A stretch of 64,000 nt of DNA from Pseudomonas typographi (GTDB lineage: Bacteria > Pseudomonadota > Gammaproteobacteria > Pseudomonadales > Pseudomonadaceae). This document shows, piece after piece, positions 53,725 to 63,033 of this stretch; the stretch's first letter is position 1, and the number at the start of each line of letters is the position of its first letter. The notes beneath the pieces are model-generated. The model ran no database searches, was not told where the DNA came from, and was given only the letters and a program-made list of their open reading frames with translations. A program made the translations under genes and the position numbers. The stretch lies in contig NZ_JAAOCA010000008.1 of the NCBI RefSeq assembly GCF_014694385.1, forward strand, positions 124,001-188,000. The letters are read 5' to 3'.

Positions 53725-54150
53725 GGGAAATATCACATAGCGCCGGCCGCGGCCCCACGCGCTGGCTCAACCGCTGCGCAAACAACCTCACCGGTTCGAT
53801 GATCTCCTCGCGACTCTCACTGAACCGGCTCGACACCGCGGCGATATCCAATGCCGCGATCACAGGCCCCCGCTGCGTCGAACACCGGCGCCGACACCCC
53901 TGAGCCACCGGCGTCCGATTCCGGGTCGCAGATCGCATACCCACACGCCCGAGCCCTGGCAATTTCTGCCTGGATGGCGCCGAGGTCCGTCAGGGTGAAC
54001 CGGGTGTACTGCTTGATCGGCTCTTTCGCCACGTAATGCGCTACTGGTTGTTCATCGGCTGGGCCAGCAGCATCCGCCCCATGGCCGAGCAGTAGGACGG
54101 CAGGATGTTGGCCAACGGCGAGTCGTGGTGCTCACCACTTCGGTTCGGCG
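53725..54150 (-). pseudogene. IclR-family regulator remnant, stop and frameshift
   Basis: The minus strand holds IclR effector-domain pieces in order. First comes ANILPSYCSAMGRMLLAQP with a stop soon after (typical LPAYCTAMGRVLLA), then FTLTDLGAIQAEIARARACG with SAPVFDAAG. After a frameshift near 53870-53885 comes VIAALDIAAVSSRF with REEIIEPVRLFAQ. The N-terminal HTH is missing. It is clearly a dead gene. The flanks 53530-53724 and 54151-54617 show no other gene that I can support. Confidence 0.75.
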
Positions 54151-54617
54151 CTTGAGGAGGACACGCCAGGAGAGCTTGTACTTCACCTGCATTACAAAAC
54201 TTCTTTTCCCTTTGATCGCCTTATGAACTGCGTAAGTTGATCCGGATAGTTAAGCTTCATATTGCTGACCGTCGAAAGGGGCACCTAGCTGCGATTGAGC
54301 GCGAGGTTGGGTAGCCTGTGCGAGTTCTCGAAGGAGATGCAGAATGAAAGCTCCGCGCTCGAACGCAGGGCCGAGGTAATAAAGATACAGTTGTCCTACC
54401 CCTCGACCTAGGAAACCCCAGCCGTCAAACGCTGGGCCGCGGCCGTAGGCGCAGGGCGAATCGCCAGGCCGCAATGCCCGTTTGTCGGCTGCAGAGCACC
54501 GCGATTGAATGGCTCGGCCTGTGAGCGGTCTAATTCGCGCGCTTGAAAAAAAATCAACAATGCCGAAGTCGAGTTGCGCGCTGGGCGTACCTTGGGCCTA
54601 ACCCATTGGAGCGAAAC

Positions 54618-55589
54618 ATGAGCCTATCCCGTCTAGCATCAACCGATGCCAACGCCACGCCTGTCGGCACGTCTGGCCCGGATACCCTGCGCGGCACGAA
54701 CAGCAGCGAGAGCATTCATGGCAAGGGTGGCGATGACTACCTGTACGGCAACGGGGGCAACGACCGCCTCTATGGCGATGGCGGCAATGATGTCATTCAC
54801 GGCGGCCTGGGCCGTGACACGTCCGAAGGCGGCGCAGGAGCCGATACCTTCGTATTCAATAACATCACCGAGAGCTATCAGGGTGGCGGCCATAGCCATT
54901 CCGACCTGATCTTGGATTTCTCCAGTAATGATCGCATCGACGTTTCTGCGCTGGGGTTTACCGGGTTGGGCAATGGTCATGACCATACGTTGAGGGTCGA
55001 GGTCAACGACGCGGGCACCCGTACCTATCTCAAGTCCTATGCGGTTGATGAAGGCGGCGATCGTTTTCAGCTCGCCTTTGAAGGGGATGTGAGCCAATAC
55101 CTCACTCAAGAGCGGGTCATTGGCAACGGTGGTGACGATGTCATCAACAGTGGTCTGGGCGCTAATGCGCTCAGGGGTGGCGCGGGTGCAGACACCTTCG
55201 TCTTCGACAACATCCTCGACAGCTATCAACAGGAGGGCATTAGTGCATCCGACCTGATCCTGGATTTTTCTGAGGATGACCGTATTGACGTATCTGCGCT
55301 GGGGTTTACCGGGTTGGGCGATGGCCAGGACCATTCGCTGAGGGTCGAGGTCAACGACGCGGGTACCCGTACCTACCTCAAGTCCTATGAGTCCGATGAA
55401 AGTGGTAGGCGCTTTCAGGTGACGTTCGATGGGGATGTCAGCCAATACCTCGTTGAAAACAACCTCATCTTCGCCAGCACGAACCCAACGACGTCGGGTA
55501 GTCAGGCCACGGTGTCTTCGACAGCGCACGAGGCGGTGGCAGTCGAGCCATTGGGTGTGCCGCCGCACGACCCCTCCGGCACTGCGTGA
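54618..55589 (+). CDS. Orphan protein of two alginate-epimerase-like R-modules
   Basis: 323 aa from ATG 54618, with GGAG 7-10 bases upstream; an upstream in-frame ATG at 54543 is less likely. Calcium-binding nonapeptides (GKGGDDYLYGNGGNDRLYG, residues 36-54 onward) lead into GAGADTFVF, DLILDFSSNDRIDVSALGF and GTRTYLKSY, which is the pattern of the R-modules of AlgE-type mannuronan C-5 epimerases. The unit occurs twice (residues about 72-162 and 188-278, offset 116) with long identical DNA stretches, so the duplication is recent. There is no catalytic A-module or N-terminal signal. Proteins with RTX-type repeats usually leave by type I secretion, but no transporter genes are nearby. Likely secreted alginate- or calcium-binding protein; function open. 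Confidence 0.78.
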   Translation: MSLSRLASTDANATPVGTSGPDTLRGTNSSESIHGKGGDDYLYGNGGNDRLYGDGGNDVIHGGLGRDTSEGGAGADTFVFNNITESYQGGGHSHSDLILDFSSNDRIDVSALGFTGLGNGHDHTLRVEVNDAGTRTYLKSYAVDEGGDRFQLAFEGDVSQYLTQERVIGNGGDDVINSGLGANALRGGAGADTFVFDNILDSYQQEGISASDLILDFSEDDRIDVSALGFTGLGDGQDHSLRVEVNDAGTRTYLKSYESDESGRRFQVTFDGDVSQYLVENNLIFASTNPTTSGSQATVSSTAHEAVAVEPLGVPPHDPSGTA

Positions 55590-55662
55590 TTCATAGGCAT
55601 CGGCTCACACAGGGCACGACATAGCCTAATGAGCACTGGTGGCAACAGGCGAAAGTGTGATT

Positions 55663-55678
55663 CTGTATTAATATACAG
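55663..55678. promoter_or_regulatory. LexA (SOS) box
   Basis: CTGTATTAATATACAG is a perfect CTGT-N8-ACAG palindrome with an AT-only core, the canonical LexA site of gammaproteobacteria. No intact gene follows on either side; a 62-codon plus-strand frame (55722-55910) is unrecognised. The prophage lysis remnant nearby suggests that it once controlled a phage or pyocin gene. Confidence 0.75.
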
Positions 55679-56079
55679 TTACTCATTGGAGCCTGTTGGT
55701 GTGTAGGAGTTTCCCGCCCAGGTGCGCCCAAGGCCAGTTTACGAGGTGGCCAAGCAGGCCGCCGAGGACGCGGTGCGCACATTCAACCAACGCTGGCGGC
55801 ATAACGCGAATTCTCGAGACACAACATCTAGTGTTGTAAGGGAAAACAAGGGCGAGCCAGTGGCTTACCGCATGCTGGCAAGCACTCTCGCAGCCCAACT
55901 CTTAAGCTGAGCCTTGTCGTCACCTGCGCCCTGCTGATTGGACAGAACAGAGATGGCTATCTGTACCAAATCTCAACGAACCTCTTTTTCCTTCATCTGC
56001 TTTTGAATATTTCACCCTAATATGGCGACCAGTACCGGAACCGCCAACAGCGAGATGAATTGGACCATGGTTTGTGCTC

Positions 56080-56530
56080 TGTCCAATGTCCCTTTCACAA
56101 TGATTTCCACCTGCTGATTTGTGAGCAAGCATACCGTCCTGACGTACCCTTGTAGCGCCCTCAAGGCTGCTTGGTCGGCGACGATGCCGGCATGGATATC
56201 GAGAAGGTCTTGTCCATAAGTTGCAGACAGTTCCACGGTTCCTGCATCGTCCACGCTGGTGGTGCTGCGCGTTCCCGCCACTGCTACGAGAGGTGCCTGC
56301 GACGTTCAGCCGGCGGTTGCCATCAGCAACACCGCGGCGCAGGCGCTCGTTTTCAGCCAGTGGATCGGCCTTCTCCTTGGTTCGTTGGGTGTCCAGGTCG
56401 GCCAGCGCCTGTTTCGGCCTGCTGCTGCTTTTCCAGCGCAATACGGGATTGCGTGGCGGCGGCGATGGCGATGGCGGTGAGGTCGGACAGATGCGCGGCG
56501 TCCAGGGCGGCGATCGTGACGCACTCAGGA
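56080..56530 (-). pseudogene. Phage Rz-like lysis protein remnant, frameshifted
   Basis: Three minus-strand frames line up into one protein. Frame one has TIAALDAAHLSDLTAIAIAAATQSRIALEKQQQ, frame two QALADLDTQRTKEKADPLAENERLRRGVADGNRRLNVAG, and frame three VDDAGTVELSATYGQDLLDI then ALQGYVRTVCLL. This coiled coil, the RRL.V.A block and the final ALQxYVRTVCL are typical of Pseudomonas prophage Rz spanins. At least two frameshifts break it. The rest of 55590-56761 holds no intact gene that I can identify; 56590-56760 may contain more phage-derived sequence. Confidence 0.6.
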
Positions 56531-56761
56531 ACAAAGCTTGCTCGGCGTTCCGGCGCTTCGTCAGTCCGGATAGCACTTTGACGCCCTTCTATTCCAGCGC
56601 GGTAACTGATCCACTGCCCCGGATAGCCACCGCCCCACCACGATCCATCCTCGCCATCAGCGGCCCGGGCCGCTTCGATGATGTGCCACGGAAGTCCATT
56701 CGCTTCACAGGCAGCTTGGTTTGCTTCGTTACAGCGGTAACGAGGCGGAGTGGGCCATGGA

Positions 56762-58900
56762 CTACACCCGAAATTGATCCATCAGCCCCATCTGCCGGGT
56801 GGCGAGAGCGTTGAGCTGGCTGCTCACGTGGGCCGACTCAGTGGCTTGTCCCGTAAGGGTTTCGGTCACACCGCGAATGGCCGAGACGTTGCGGTTGACC
56901 TCTTCGGCCACCGCACTTTGCTGCTCGGCGGCGCTGGCGATCTGCAGGTTCATGTCGCTGATCACTGTCACCGCATCACTGATCTTGCTAAGGGCTTTCA
57001 CCGCATGCTGGATCTGCCCGGCGTTGTCCTGCGCCTTGGTCTGGCTGGAGTGCATAGCCTGCACCACACCGTGGGTGCCCTTCTGGATCCGCTCGATAAC
57101 TTGGCGTATTTCCTCTACCGAGTCCTGGGTGCGCTTGGCAAGGTTGCGCACCTCGTCGGCTACTACGGCAAAGCCGCGGCCGCTTTCACCGGCACGAGCC
57201 GCTTCGATGGCGGCGTTGAGCGCCAGTAAGTTAGTCTGGTCAGCGATGGAACGGATGACTTCGAGCACCGAGCCGATTTGCTCGCTATTGACCGCCAGGG
57301 CTTCGACCTCCGTCACGGCCTTGCTGACCTCCTCGGCCAGCAGGTTGATGTCATGGGTGCTGCGCTCGATGATACTCATCCCTTCGCGAACCGACTGCTC
57401 CGCGCCACCGGCCGCACCGGCCGCACTGGAGGCGCTGTTAGCGACCTCGTGGGCTGTGGCGCTCATTTCGTTGGAAGCGGTAGCCACCTGATCGATCTCG
57501 CGGAACTGCACCTGCATGCCATCGCTGGTCTGGCGGGCAATTTCCGAAGACTGATCGGCCGTAGCGCGGGCTTCGGCGATGCTTTGCTTGATCTGCGCGA
57601 CGGTTGGCTGCAATTTGTCTAAGAACCGGTTGAACCAGTTAACCAGTTCACCCAGCTCATCACGCTTGGTGTACTTCAGGCGTTGGGTCAAATCGCCGTC
57701 ACCGCTGGCGATTCCCTTTAGCATAGCTGCCACGCTGTTGATCGGACGCGTCACCCCGGACGCCGCCAGCCAGATCAGCATAAGGCCCACTAGCCCCGCC
57801 AGTGTCGCCACCAGCAGTGCCTTGAAGGTCCCGCTGCCTTGGGCCGAATCGAGTATGCCTTGCAGCTTGATCGCGTCGGCTTTCAATACGTGCTTGGGCA
57901 GGTCGATGATCACGCCCCAAGCCTTGGCGTCCGGCAGCAGTTGCACCGGGTATACCGCGCGAATGGTCTCGCCTTGCTCTATCACGCTGGCGTTGTTGCT
58001 GCCGATCAGCTGAACGATTTCCGCCGCTTCATTGGGGAGTACCAGTTCTACTTTCTTGCCCATAGTTGCGCCGTCGTTGCTGTTGGCCGCAAGTACACCG
58101 CTGCCGGAAACGATCAGCATATGCCCAGTGCCACCGAACAGTTCACCTTGAGCCTTGACCGCCGCAGCCTGCAGAGCATCCAGCGCAATGTCGATGCCGA
58201 TCACTCCGACCACCTTACCTTCTACCCAGATGGGCATGGAGGTGGTGGTCATAAACACCGGCTTGTCACCGACGGTGTCAACGTAGGGTTCGAGCATGCA
58301 GGTCTTGCCGGTATTCTTTGGACAGGCGTACCAGCTATTGTAGGGGGTGCCGCTGATGCTGACGTCAGCCTTGCTCAAGTCGGCTTCGTCAATTGGCTGA
58401 TTAATGCTGAGCCCAGCTGGGCGCGTCCAATAAGTGCTGAAGCGACCGGTTTCGTTGGAACCGCGCTTTTCGTCGCCGATAAACTCGGCATCGTGGCCCT
58501 CCAGAGCGTTGGGCTCAAACACCAGCCATACACCCAGGACGTCTTTGTTTCGCTCGAAGGCGGTCTTGAGGGCAGCGTTGAGGTCCTCCCGCAGAGCTAT
58601 AGGCTCTTCACCGCGTTTGGCGGCCGTGGCGCGCATGTCGGCCACTTGATCAGCCAGGGCTGTGATCACCAACAGGCTGTCGCCGAAAGTTTTCTGTATA
58701 AGCACAGCTTTTTCGGCGGCCTTGGCGGTAAGTAGATTTTCCACGCTATCGGTCAGCATCTTCTGGCTGGAGGTGCCGACTAATTTATTGTTTTCACTGG
58801 CCTGCCACAGGTTCATACCGACGATTAGACCGACTACGCCCAACAAGCAGACGCCAGACAGCAGCACGATCTTGAGGCGAATTGAAAGAGAGTCGAACAT
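56762..58900 (-). CDS. Methyl-accepting chemotaxis protein with dCache sensor
   Basis: 712 aa from ATG 58900 ([14 protein letters not shown]); the ATG at 58921 is an alternative. TM1 is near residues 10-30, the periplasmic double Cache domain about 35-360, TM2 near 365-385, then HAMP and the MA domain with [20 protein letters not shown]. The distal sensor part shows YTWTR-like [27 protein letters not shown] and [14 protein letters not shown], as in PctA/McpA-type receptors. Two Cys in [12 protein letters not shown] may pair. Ligand class (amino acid, purine or other) is not decided. Its C-terminus QFRV has no CheR pentapeptide. Confidence 0.93.
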   Translation of the reverse strand: MFDSLSIRLKIVLLSGVCLLGVVGLIVGMNLWQASENNKLVGTSSQKMLTDSVENLLTAKAAEKAVLIQKTFGDSLLVITALADQVADMRATAAKRGEEPIALREDLNAALKTAFERNKDVLGVWLVFEPNALEGHDAEFIGDEKRGSNETGRFSTYWTRPAGLSINQPIDEADLSKADVSISGTPYNSWYACPKNTGKTCMLEPYVDTVGDKPVFMTTTSMPIWVEGKVVGVIGIDIALDALQAAAVKAQGELFGGTGHMLIVSGSGVLAANSNDGATMGKKVELVLPNEAAEIVQLIGSNNASVIEQGETIRAVYPVQLLPDAKAWGVIIDLPKHVLKADAIKLQGILDSAQGSGTFKALLVATLAGLVGLMLIWLAASGVTRPINSVAAMLKGIASGDGDLTQRLKYTKRDELGELVNWFNRFLDKLQPTVAQIKQSIAEARATADQSSEIARQTSDGMQVQFREIDQVATASNEMSATAHEVANSASSAAGAAGGAEQSVREGMSIIERSTHDINLLAEEVSKAVTEVEALAVNSEQIGSVLEVIRSIADQTNLLALNAAIEAARAGESGRGFAVVADEVRNLAKRTQDSVEEIRQVIERIQKGTHGVVQAMHSSQTKAQDNAGQIQHAVKALSKISDAVTVISDMNLQIASAAEQQSAVAEEVNRNVSAIRGVTETLTGQATESAHVSSQLNALATRQMGLMDQFRV

Positions 58901-59134
58901 GGAATTCCCGCGAGGTTTCAAAGTGAAGGACGGCGAAGGTCTATTGAATTTGCCGCGCCACCCCTATGGTTTTAAGGGCATCGGCATGCAGGTGCCAAAT
59001 CTTAACTGGCGGCCGACCGGTGGCTGCCCCAGACTGTCCGGGCAAGTGGACGCTTGCTTCGCCAGCGCAAGATCGGCTTGGCGACAGGCTTCGTTCGTGG
59101 CGATGGTCTTGCTGAAACGCACTCGCTGTGCAGT

Positions 59135-59250
59135 TGTAGTGGTCTAATGAAACCCGCCACCCATTTGGGCGAGAATGCTCACCCCAGAGGGGTGTCTGAT
59201 GACCAAACAACGCCGTACCTTTTCCGCTGAGTTCAAGCGCAAGGCTACCG
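59135..59250 (+). mobile_element. IS3-family left end and truncated OrfA
   Basis: Starting at 59135 is TGTAGTGGTCTAATGAAACC, which looks like a terminal inverted repeat of an IS3-family element. At 59199 an ATG opens MTKQRRTFSAEFKRKA, the usual OrfA N-terminus, which loses likeness after about 16 codons. The element is cut off there by an IS66-like fragment. The bases from 58901 to 59134 show no gene. Confidence 0.7.
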
Positions 59251-59280
59251 TAAGCGTATGCGGAACACACCTTGCACCGG

Positions 59281-59415
59281 TCAACCCGGCATCCACCGGT
59301 GCGGCAATAGCTGCCCGATTTCACTGGCCTTCTGCGTCGGCAACCGCGTCAGTACATCCTTAAGATAAGCATACGGATCATGCCCATTCATGCGTCTTGG
59401 CGAATGGGCGGTTTA
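59281..59415 (-). mobile_element. IS66-family transposase, C-terminal fragment
   Basis: The minus strand from 59391 to the stop at 59281-59283 reads MNGHDPYAYLKDVLTRLPTQ then KASEIGQLLPHRWMPG, the standard C-terminus of IS66 TnpC transposases. A stop appears 9 codons before this Met, so only this tail remains. It abuts the truncated IS3 OrfA. Confidence 0.75.
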
Positions 59416-59512
59416 CTGCACTCAAAGGGCAATTACCGCTCCAATCACCTTATTGATGCTTTACTCAGTCGGCGAAGCGTAGCCCGACATGCTTCACCTC
59501 TTTAGGATAGAA

Positions 59513-60691
59513 ATGGCCATGCGTTTATCCAGCTTCCTGATCGAAAACATCGAACCGATCCTCCAAGAGTGGGAGAATTTCGCGCGTACGCTGCATACAG
59601 CGGCCAAACCTTTAAATTCCGAGGCACTGCGTGACCATGCAGAACTGATGCTTCGAGCGATCGCAACGGATCTTGGTACGGAGCAGTCTGCACATCAACA
59701 GTTCGAAAAATCTCAAGGGCACGGCCCCTCAGCGGAAGGCACTGCCGCCGAGTCCCATGCGATGGCGCGGTTGATGGACGGGTTTTCCATAGACCAAGTG
59801 GTTTCCGAGTTCCGAGCACTGCGTGCAAGTGTGGTGAGCCACTGGATGAAGCACATCAAGGGCGGGCAGCAATTTGAAGTTGAAGATATGATCCGTTTCA
59901 ACGAAGCCATCGACCAAGCAGTTACAGAATCACTGGCCAGCTACACGAGCGCTGTTCAAGCCTCTCGCAACATCTTCCTGGGGATCCTCGCGCATGATTT
60001 GCGTACGCCTTTAAGCGCGATTCTGTTGGGGGCTGACGTGCTGCTACGAACGGATGACTTGGGTGCGAGGGCAACGAAGATTGCGTCGCGCATCTATGCG
60101 AGCGTGAAGCGAGCCGCACATATCGTGGGTGATTTACTGGACTTCACACGTTCCCAGCTCGGCCCTGGGATACCGGTTAAAAGGGCGCACATCGATATGT
60201 CGCCCGTTTGTGAACGCATCGTCGATGAAGTGCGTACCGTTTATCCGGAGGCCATTATCCTGTTGAATCCGCTTGAGCCGGTAGAGGGTGAGTTTGATGG
60301 CGCCCGGCTTGAGCAAGTTTTCTCTAATCTGATCGGGAACGCCGTGCAGCATGGCTCTGCCCACACGCCTGTTATGGTGACGCTTGACACCTCTGGTCAA
60401 ACGCTTTTTTTTAGCGTCCATAACAGCGGCAGTACTATCCCCCCCGACCTTCTTCCCTTCATTTTCAATCCGATGGGGCGTTACTCTCCCAAGGCATCCA
60501 TTGATTACGGCCCATACGCAAGCTTGGGGCTGGGCCTTTTCATTGCCGCCCAGATTGTTGCCGCACACGATGGCCAAATCGATGTATCTTCCGACGAGGC
60601 TACGGGCACCACGTTCGTTGTGAAGATCCCCTTGCACTCACCGCCGGGCGAGGCTGCGGATTCCACGGCCAACCAGCCACCTGCTCCATGA
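59513..60691 (+). CDS. Soluble sensor histidine kinase with RsbRD-like N-terminus
   Basis: 392 aa from ATG 59513 (MAMRLSSFLIENIEP), with AGGAT upstream; other in-frame ATGs are at 59489 and 59519. There is no membrane segment. Residues 5-145 are helical and resemble the RsbRD_N/RsbT co-antagonist domain. HisKA has phospho-acceptor H161 in GILAHDLRTPLSAIL. HATPase motifs are LEQVFSNLIGNAVQHGS (N box) and SLGLGLFIAAQIVAAHDG (G box). No response regulator lies beside it. It is bounded by IS remnants on both sides, so it may have arrived with mobile DNA. Confidence 0.9.
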   Translation: MAMRLSSFLIENIEPILQEWENFARTLHTAAKPLNSEALRDHAELMLRAIATDLGTEQSAHQQFEKSQGHGPSAEGTAAESHAMARLMDGFSIDQVVSEFRALRASVVSHWMKHIKGGQQFEVEDMIRFNEAIDQAVTESLASYTSAVQASRNIFLGILAHDLRTPLSAILLGADVLLRTDDLGARATKIASRIYASVKRAAHIVGDLLDFTRSQLGPGIPVKRAHIDMSPVCERIVDEVRTVYPEAIILLNPLEPVEGEFDGARLEQVFSNLIGNAVQHGSAHTPVMVTLDTSGQTLFFSVHNSGSTIPPDLLPFIFNPMGRYSPKASIDYGPYASLGLGLFIAAQIVAAHDGQIDVSSDEATGTTFVVKIPLHSPPGEAADSTANQPPAP

Positions 60692-60777
60692 ACATATGGC
60701 CACCGACAGTCAGCAACGCAAATGAATCGCCATGCGATTTCCAAAGCCCATAGGATCGTGTCCTGAGTGAGCGAGCG

Positions 60778-61034
60778 GTGAGGCCGAGCATGTCTCGCAA
60801 AGGAAATTGCTATGACAATGCGGCTATGGAAAGCTTTTTCGGCACCTTGAAGTCAGAGTTCTTTTACCTGAACAAATTCAACAGCCTTGATGAGCTTGAA
60901 GCAGGGATTGAGGGTTACATACACTACTACAATCATTCGCGAATCGGGCTGAAGCTGAGTGGCCTAAGCCCTGTGGAATACAGGACTCAAGCACGGCGGG
61001 CATAGAAGGCGTCCAACTCTTCGGGGTCAGATCA
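60778..61034 (+). mobile_element. IS3-family OrfB (transposase) C-terminal fragment with right end
   Basis: From 60788 the frame reads MSRKGNCYDNAAMESFFGTL, then EFFYLNKFNSLDELEAGIEG, then YNHSRIGLKLSGLSPVEYR to the stop at 61003-61005: the end of the integrase core of IS3 OrfB, with the last catalytic Glu in AMESFFG. The following GTCCAACTCTTCGGGGTCAG resembles the right end of IS51-group elements. The 5' part is gone. Its end type differs from the left end at 59135, so the two belong to different insertions. Confidence 0.78.
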
Positions 61035-61641
61035 AAATACGCGGACACCATCGTCCTTAATGCTGGAGTTCGGTAGGTGACTTGGCCGGACGGTTACCGC
61101 TAACCTCCGTCCAGGCTCTTGGCCTGAAGCCCGCCCTCGTCGACGCGCTTTTCTGTGAAGCGCAACTGCCTTATGATCATTGAAAACTGCCACCACTACC
61201 GTCGTTTACCTGGGCATGATCCTTCGAGTCTTATGGTTGTGCGGCTATTCACGCAGCGTCGAATCCGCCGGCACTGCGAGGATAGACGCCAGCACGGCAG
61301 CTCGACGACTGCAGTCCCTTGCCAGCGAAGGACCGGTTCTGCGACTCGGTCATGGCTTTATGAATCGAATGATCGCCAAACAACTCGGGGCAGATGGATG
61401 GATTCGCTAAAAACATAGCGGCGGCCAGTATTGGAGTGCGACGGTGTATCAATATGCTTGTGTTTAAAAGGTGCCATCTGGCGCGGGGATTAAACGAAGA
61501 AAACAAGTTCAGGTTGGTCGTTCATTTATAGAGATCCATTTTAGGGACGCGAGAGCCACGTTCTTCTACCCGCTCAGTCCCGTACAAGGGTAGGAGCCTG
61601 GAGTGTAGGTTGGCGATTTGTCTCGCTGGACAGATATCTAT
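61035..61641. other. Gap with a possible LuxR-type fragment
   Basis: Two overlapping short frames exist (61180-61410 plus; 61249-61506 minus), neither with a good ribosome site. The end of the plus frame, GHGFMNRMIAKQLGADGWIR, faintly recalls the GLMNKQIAxELG helix of FixJ/LuxR regulators, which would suit a lost partner of the histidine kinase at 59513. This is weak. No intact gene is seen. Confidence 0.3.
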
Positions 61642-62592
61642 TCAGTAACCTGCTTGCGTGTCGACGCTTGCCGGGATCAAACCGCTGCTGCGAAATGCCT
61701 GAATGTTGGATGCGACAATGGCTGATGCGGTTTTATGATGGGTCGGTGCGGAGCAATGTGGCAGGACCGACACCTGTGGGTGCGTCCACTGCCATTGGTC
61801 TTGGGGCAAGGGTTCGACGGCAAAGACGTCCAGTACCGCATGACCAATATGGCCGCTGTTCAGTGCGCTCAACAGCGCTGCGTCATCGATGATCGGCCCT
61901 CTGGCAAAGTTGATCAAGCGGGCACCCACCGGTAACCAGCCGAGGGTTTGAGCGTTGAGCAACCCGGTAGTGTGCTCGGTCAATGGCAGGAGGCAGACTA
62001 GGATGTCGGTCGCGGCGAGCATCGATTGCAATTCTACATAGCCAGCGAAGCACTCGACATTTGCCAGAGCCTTGCGTTCGCGACTCCAACCTCTGACCTT
62101 GAAGTTCGCCGCATGCAAACGCTGTGCAGTCGCTTCGCCAAGCACGCCCATGCCAAGCAAGCCGACCGTCCGCTCTTGAGCGCGCACGGCAGGCAGTGGC
62201 TGCCACAGTTTCTGCCGTTGCTGACGGATATAGCCGGGCATGTCGCGATGCAGATACAACGTCCAGGCCAGTACGGCTTCGGCCATGGTTTCGGCGAGTT
62301 GCGGGTCGATCAGGCGGACGATCTTCAGTTCAGCCTGAGTCTGCTTCAGGTCGGCAACGAGGCGTTCGACGCCCGCCCAGACGCTGTGTACCCAGAGCAA
62401 CTGAGGCAACTGCTTCAAGTCGACGGGGCTGGGATTGGCCACGATGGCCAGGGTGCACTCGGCTTTATCAGCGTCATTGAGTTGGCTCAAGGTGACAATA
62501 CGTTCGCCAGGCATCGCTTCTTGCAGGGCTGCGATCCACTGTTGCGTCGCCGGATAGCCGGTCGCGGCGAGAAACGGAATCGGCGGATTCAT
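61642..62592 (-). CDS. ghrA: Glyoxylate/hydroxypyruvate reductase A type dehydrogenase
   Basis: 316 aa, D-2-hydroxyacid dehydrogenase superfamily, GhrA branch. LLWVHSVWAGVERLV near residue 65, DPQLAETMAEAVLAWTLYLHRDMP, the dinucleotide motif GLLGMGVLGEATAQRL (GxGxxG form), catalytic Arg in INFARGPIIDD, and catalytic His in VLPHCSAPT. Reduces glyoxylate or hydroxypyruvate with NADPH in known members. It overlaps the start of ... the VOC gene by 4 bases, being downstream of it on the minus strand. Together with the amidase further upstream it may form a small catabolic operon. Confidence 0.88.
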   Translation of the reverse strand: MNPPIPFLAATGYPATQQWIAALQEAMPGERIVTLSQLNDADKAECTLAIVANPSPVDLKQLPQLLWVHSVWAGVERLVADLKQTQAELKIVRLIDPQLAETMAEAVLAWTLYLHRDMPGYIRQQRQKLWQPLPAVRAQERTVGLLGMGVLGEATAQRLHAANFKVRGWSRERKALANVECFAGYVELQSMLAATDILVCLLPLTEHTTGLLNAQTLGWLPVGARLINFARGPIIDDAALLSALNSGHIGHAVLDVFAVEPLPQDQWQWTHPQVSVLPHCSAPTHHKTASAIVASNIQAFRSSGLIPASVDTQAGY

Positions 62593-63002
62593 ACGACATA
62601 CACCTGCTGCAGATCTGCGAAGCCCTTCACTTCAATCGGGTTTCCCGCCGGGTCGAGGAAGAACATCGTCGCCTGCTCGCCCGGTTGGCCGGCAAAACGA
62701 ATGCTCTGCGCCATGACAAATACAATCCCCTGCTTTACCAGTCGATCAGCCAGCGTCTGCCAGTCGGGCATTGCGAGAATCACCCCCAGGTGTGGCATCG
62801 GCACCCAATGTTCGCCGACGCGTCCGGTGTTGGTCACGGCGAAAGGCTCGCCAAGATGCAATGAGAGCTGGTGACCGAAAAAGTCGATATCGACCCAGGT
62901 CTCGGTACTCCGTCCTTCCTTGCGCCCCAACAACGTGCAGTAGAAATGTCGCGATTCATCGAGGTCGCGAACGTGATAAGCCAGGTGAAAAAATGATTGC
63001 AT
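62589..63002 (-). CDS. VOC-family (glyoxalase/dioxygenase fold) protein
   Basis: 137 aa from ATG 63002 (MQSFFHLAYHVRDLDESRHFY), with GGAGAA 5-10 bases upstream. Vicinal oxygen chelate pattern: N-terminal LAYHVRDLDESRHFYCTLLG with a metal-ligand His9, middle His-containing DIDFFGHQLSLHLGE, and the C-terminal TMFFLDPAGNPIEVKGF with a ligand Glu. Such proteins bind a divalent metal and act as dioxygenases, isomerases or resistance proteins. The substrate is not evident. It lies between the amidase and the ghrA-type gene, overlapping the latter. Confidence 0.88.
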   Translation of the reverse strand: MQSFFHLAYHVRDLDESRHFYCTLLGRKEGRSTETWVDIDFFGHQLSLHLGEPFAVTNTGRVGEHWVPMPHLGVILAMPDWQTLADRLVKQGIVFVMAQSIRFAGQPGEQATMFFLDPAGNPIEVKGFADLQQVYVV

Positions 63003-63033
63003 GATGTTCTCCAGATAACAGCTGAACGTTAGG

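Noticed and set aside
54639..55568. 309-codon minus-strand ORF opposite the R-module gene
   Set aside because: The plus strand carries clear RTX/R-module repeats; the minus frame only reflects the same repeat in antisense.
57839..58735. 298-codon plus-strand ORF opposite the dCache chemoreceptor
   Set aside because: It is antisense to a well-supported receptor gene and has no recognisable domain.
59135..61034. One complete IS3 element with the kinase as cargo
   Set aside because: The left and right ends are of different IS3 subgroup types and both transposase genes are truncated, so they are separate remnants, not one transposon.
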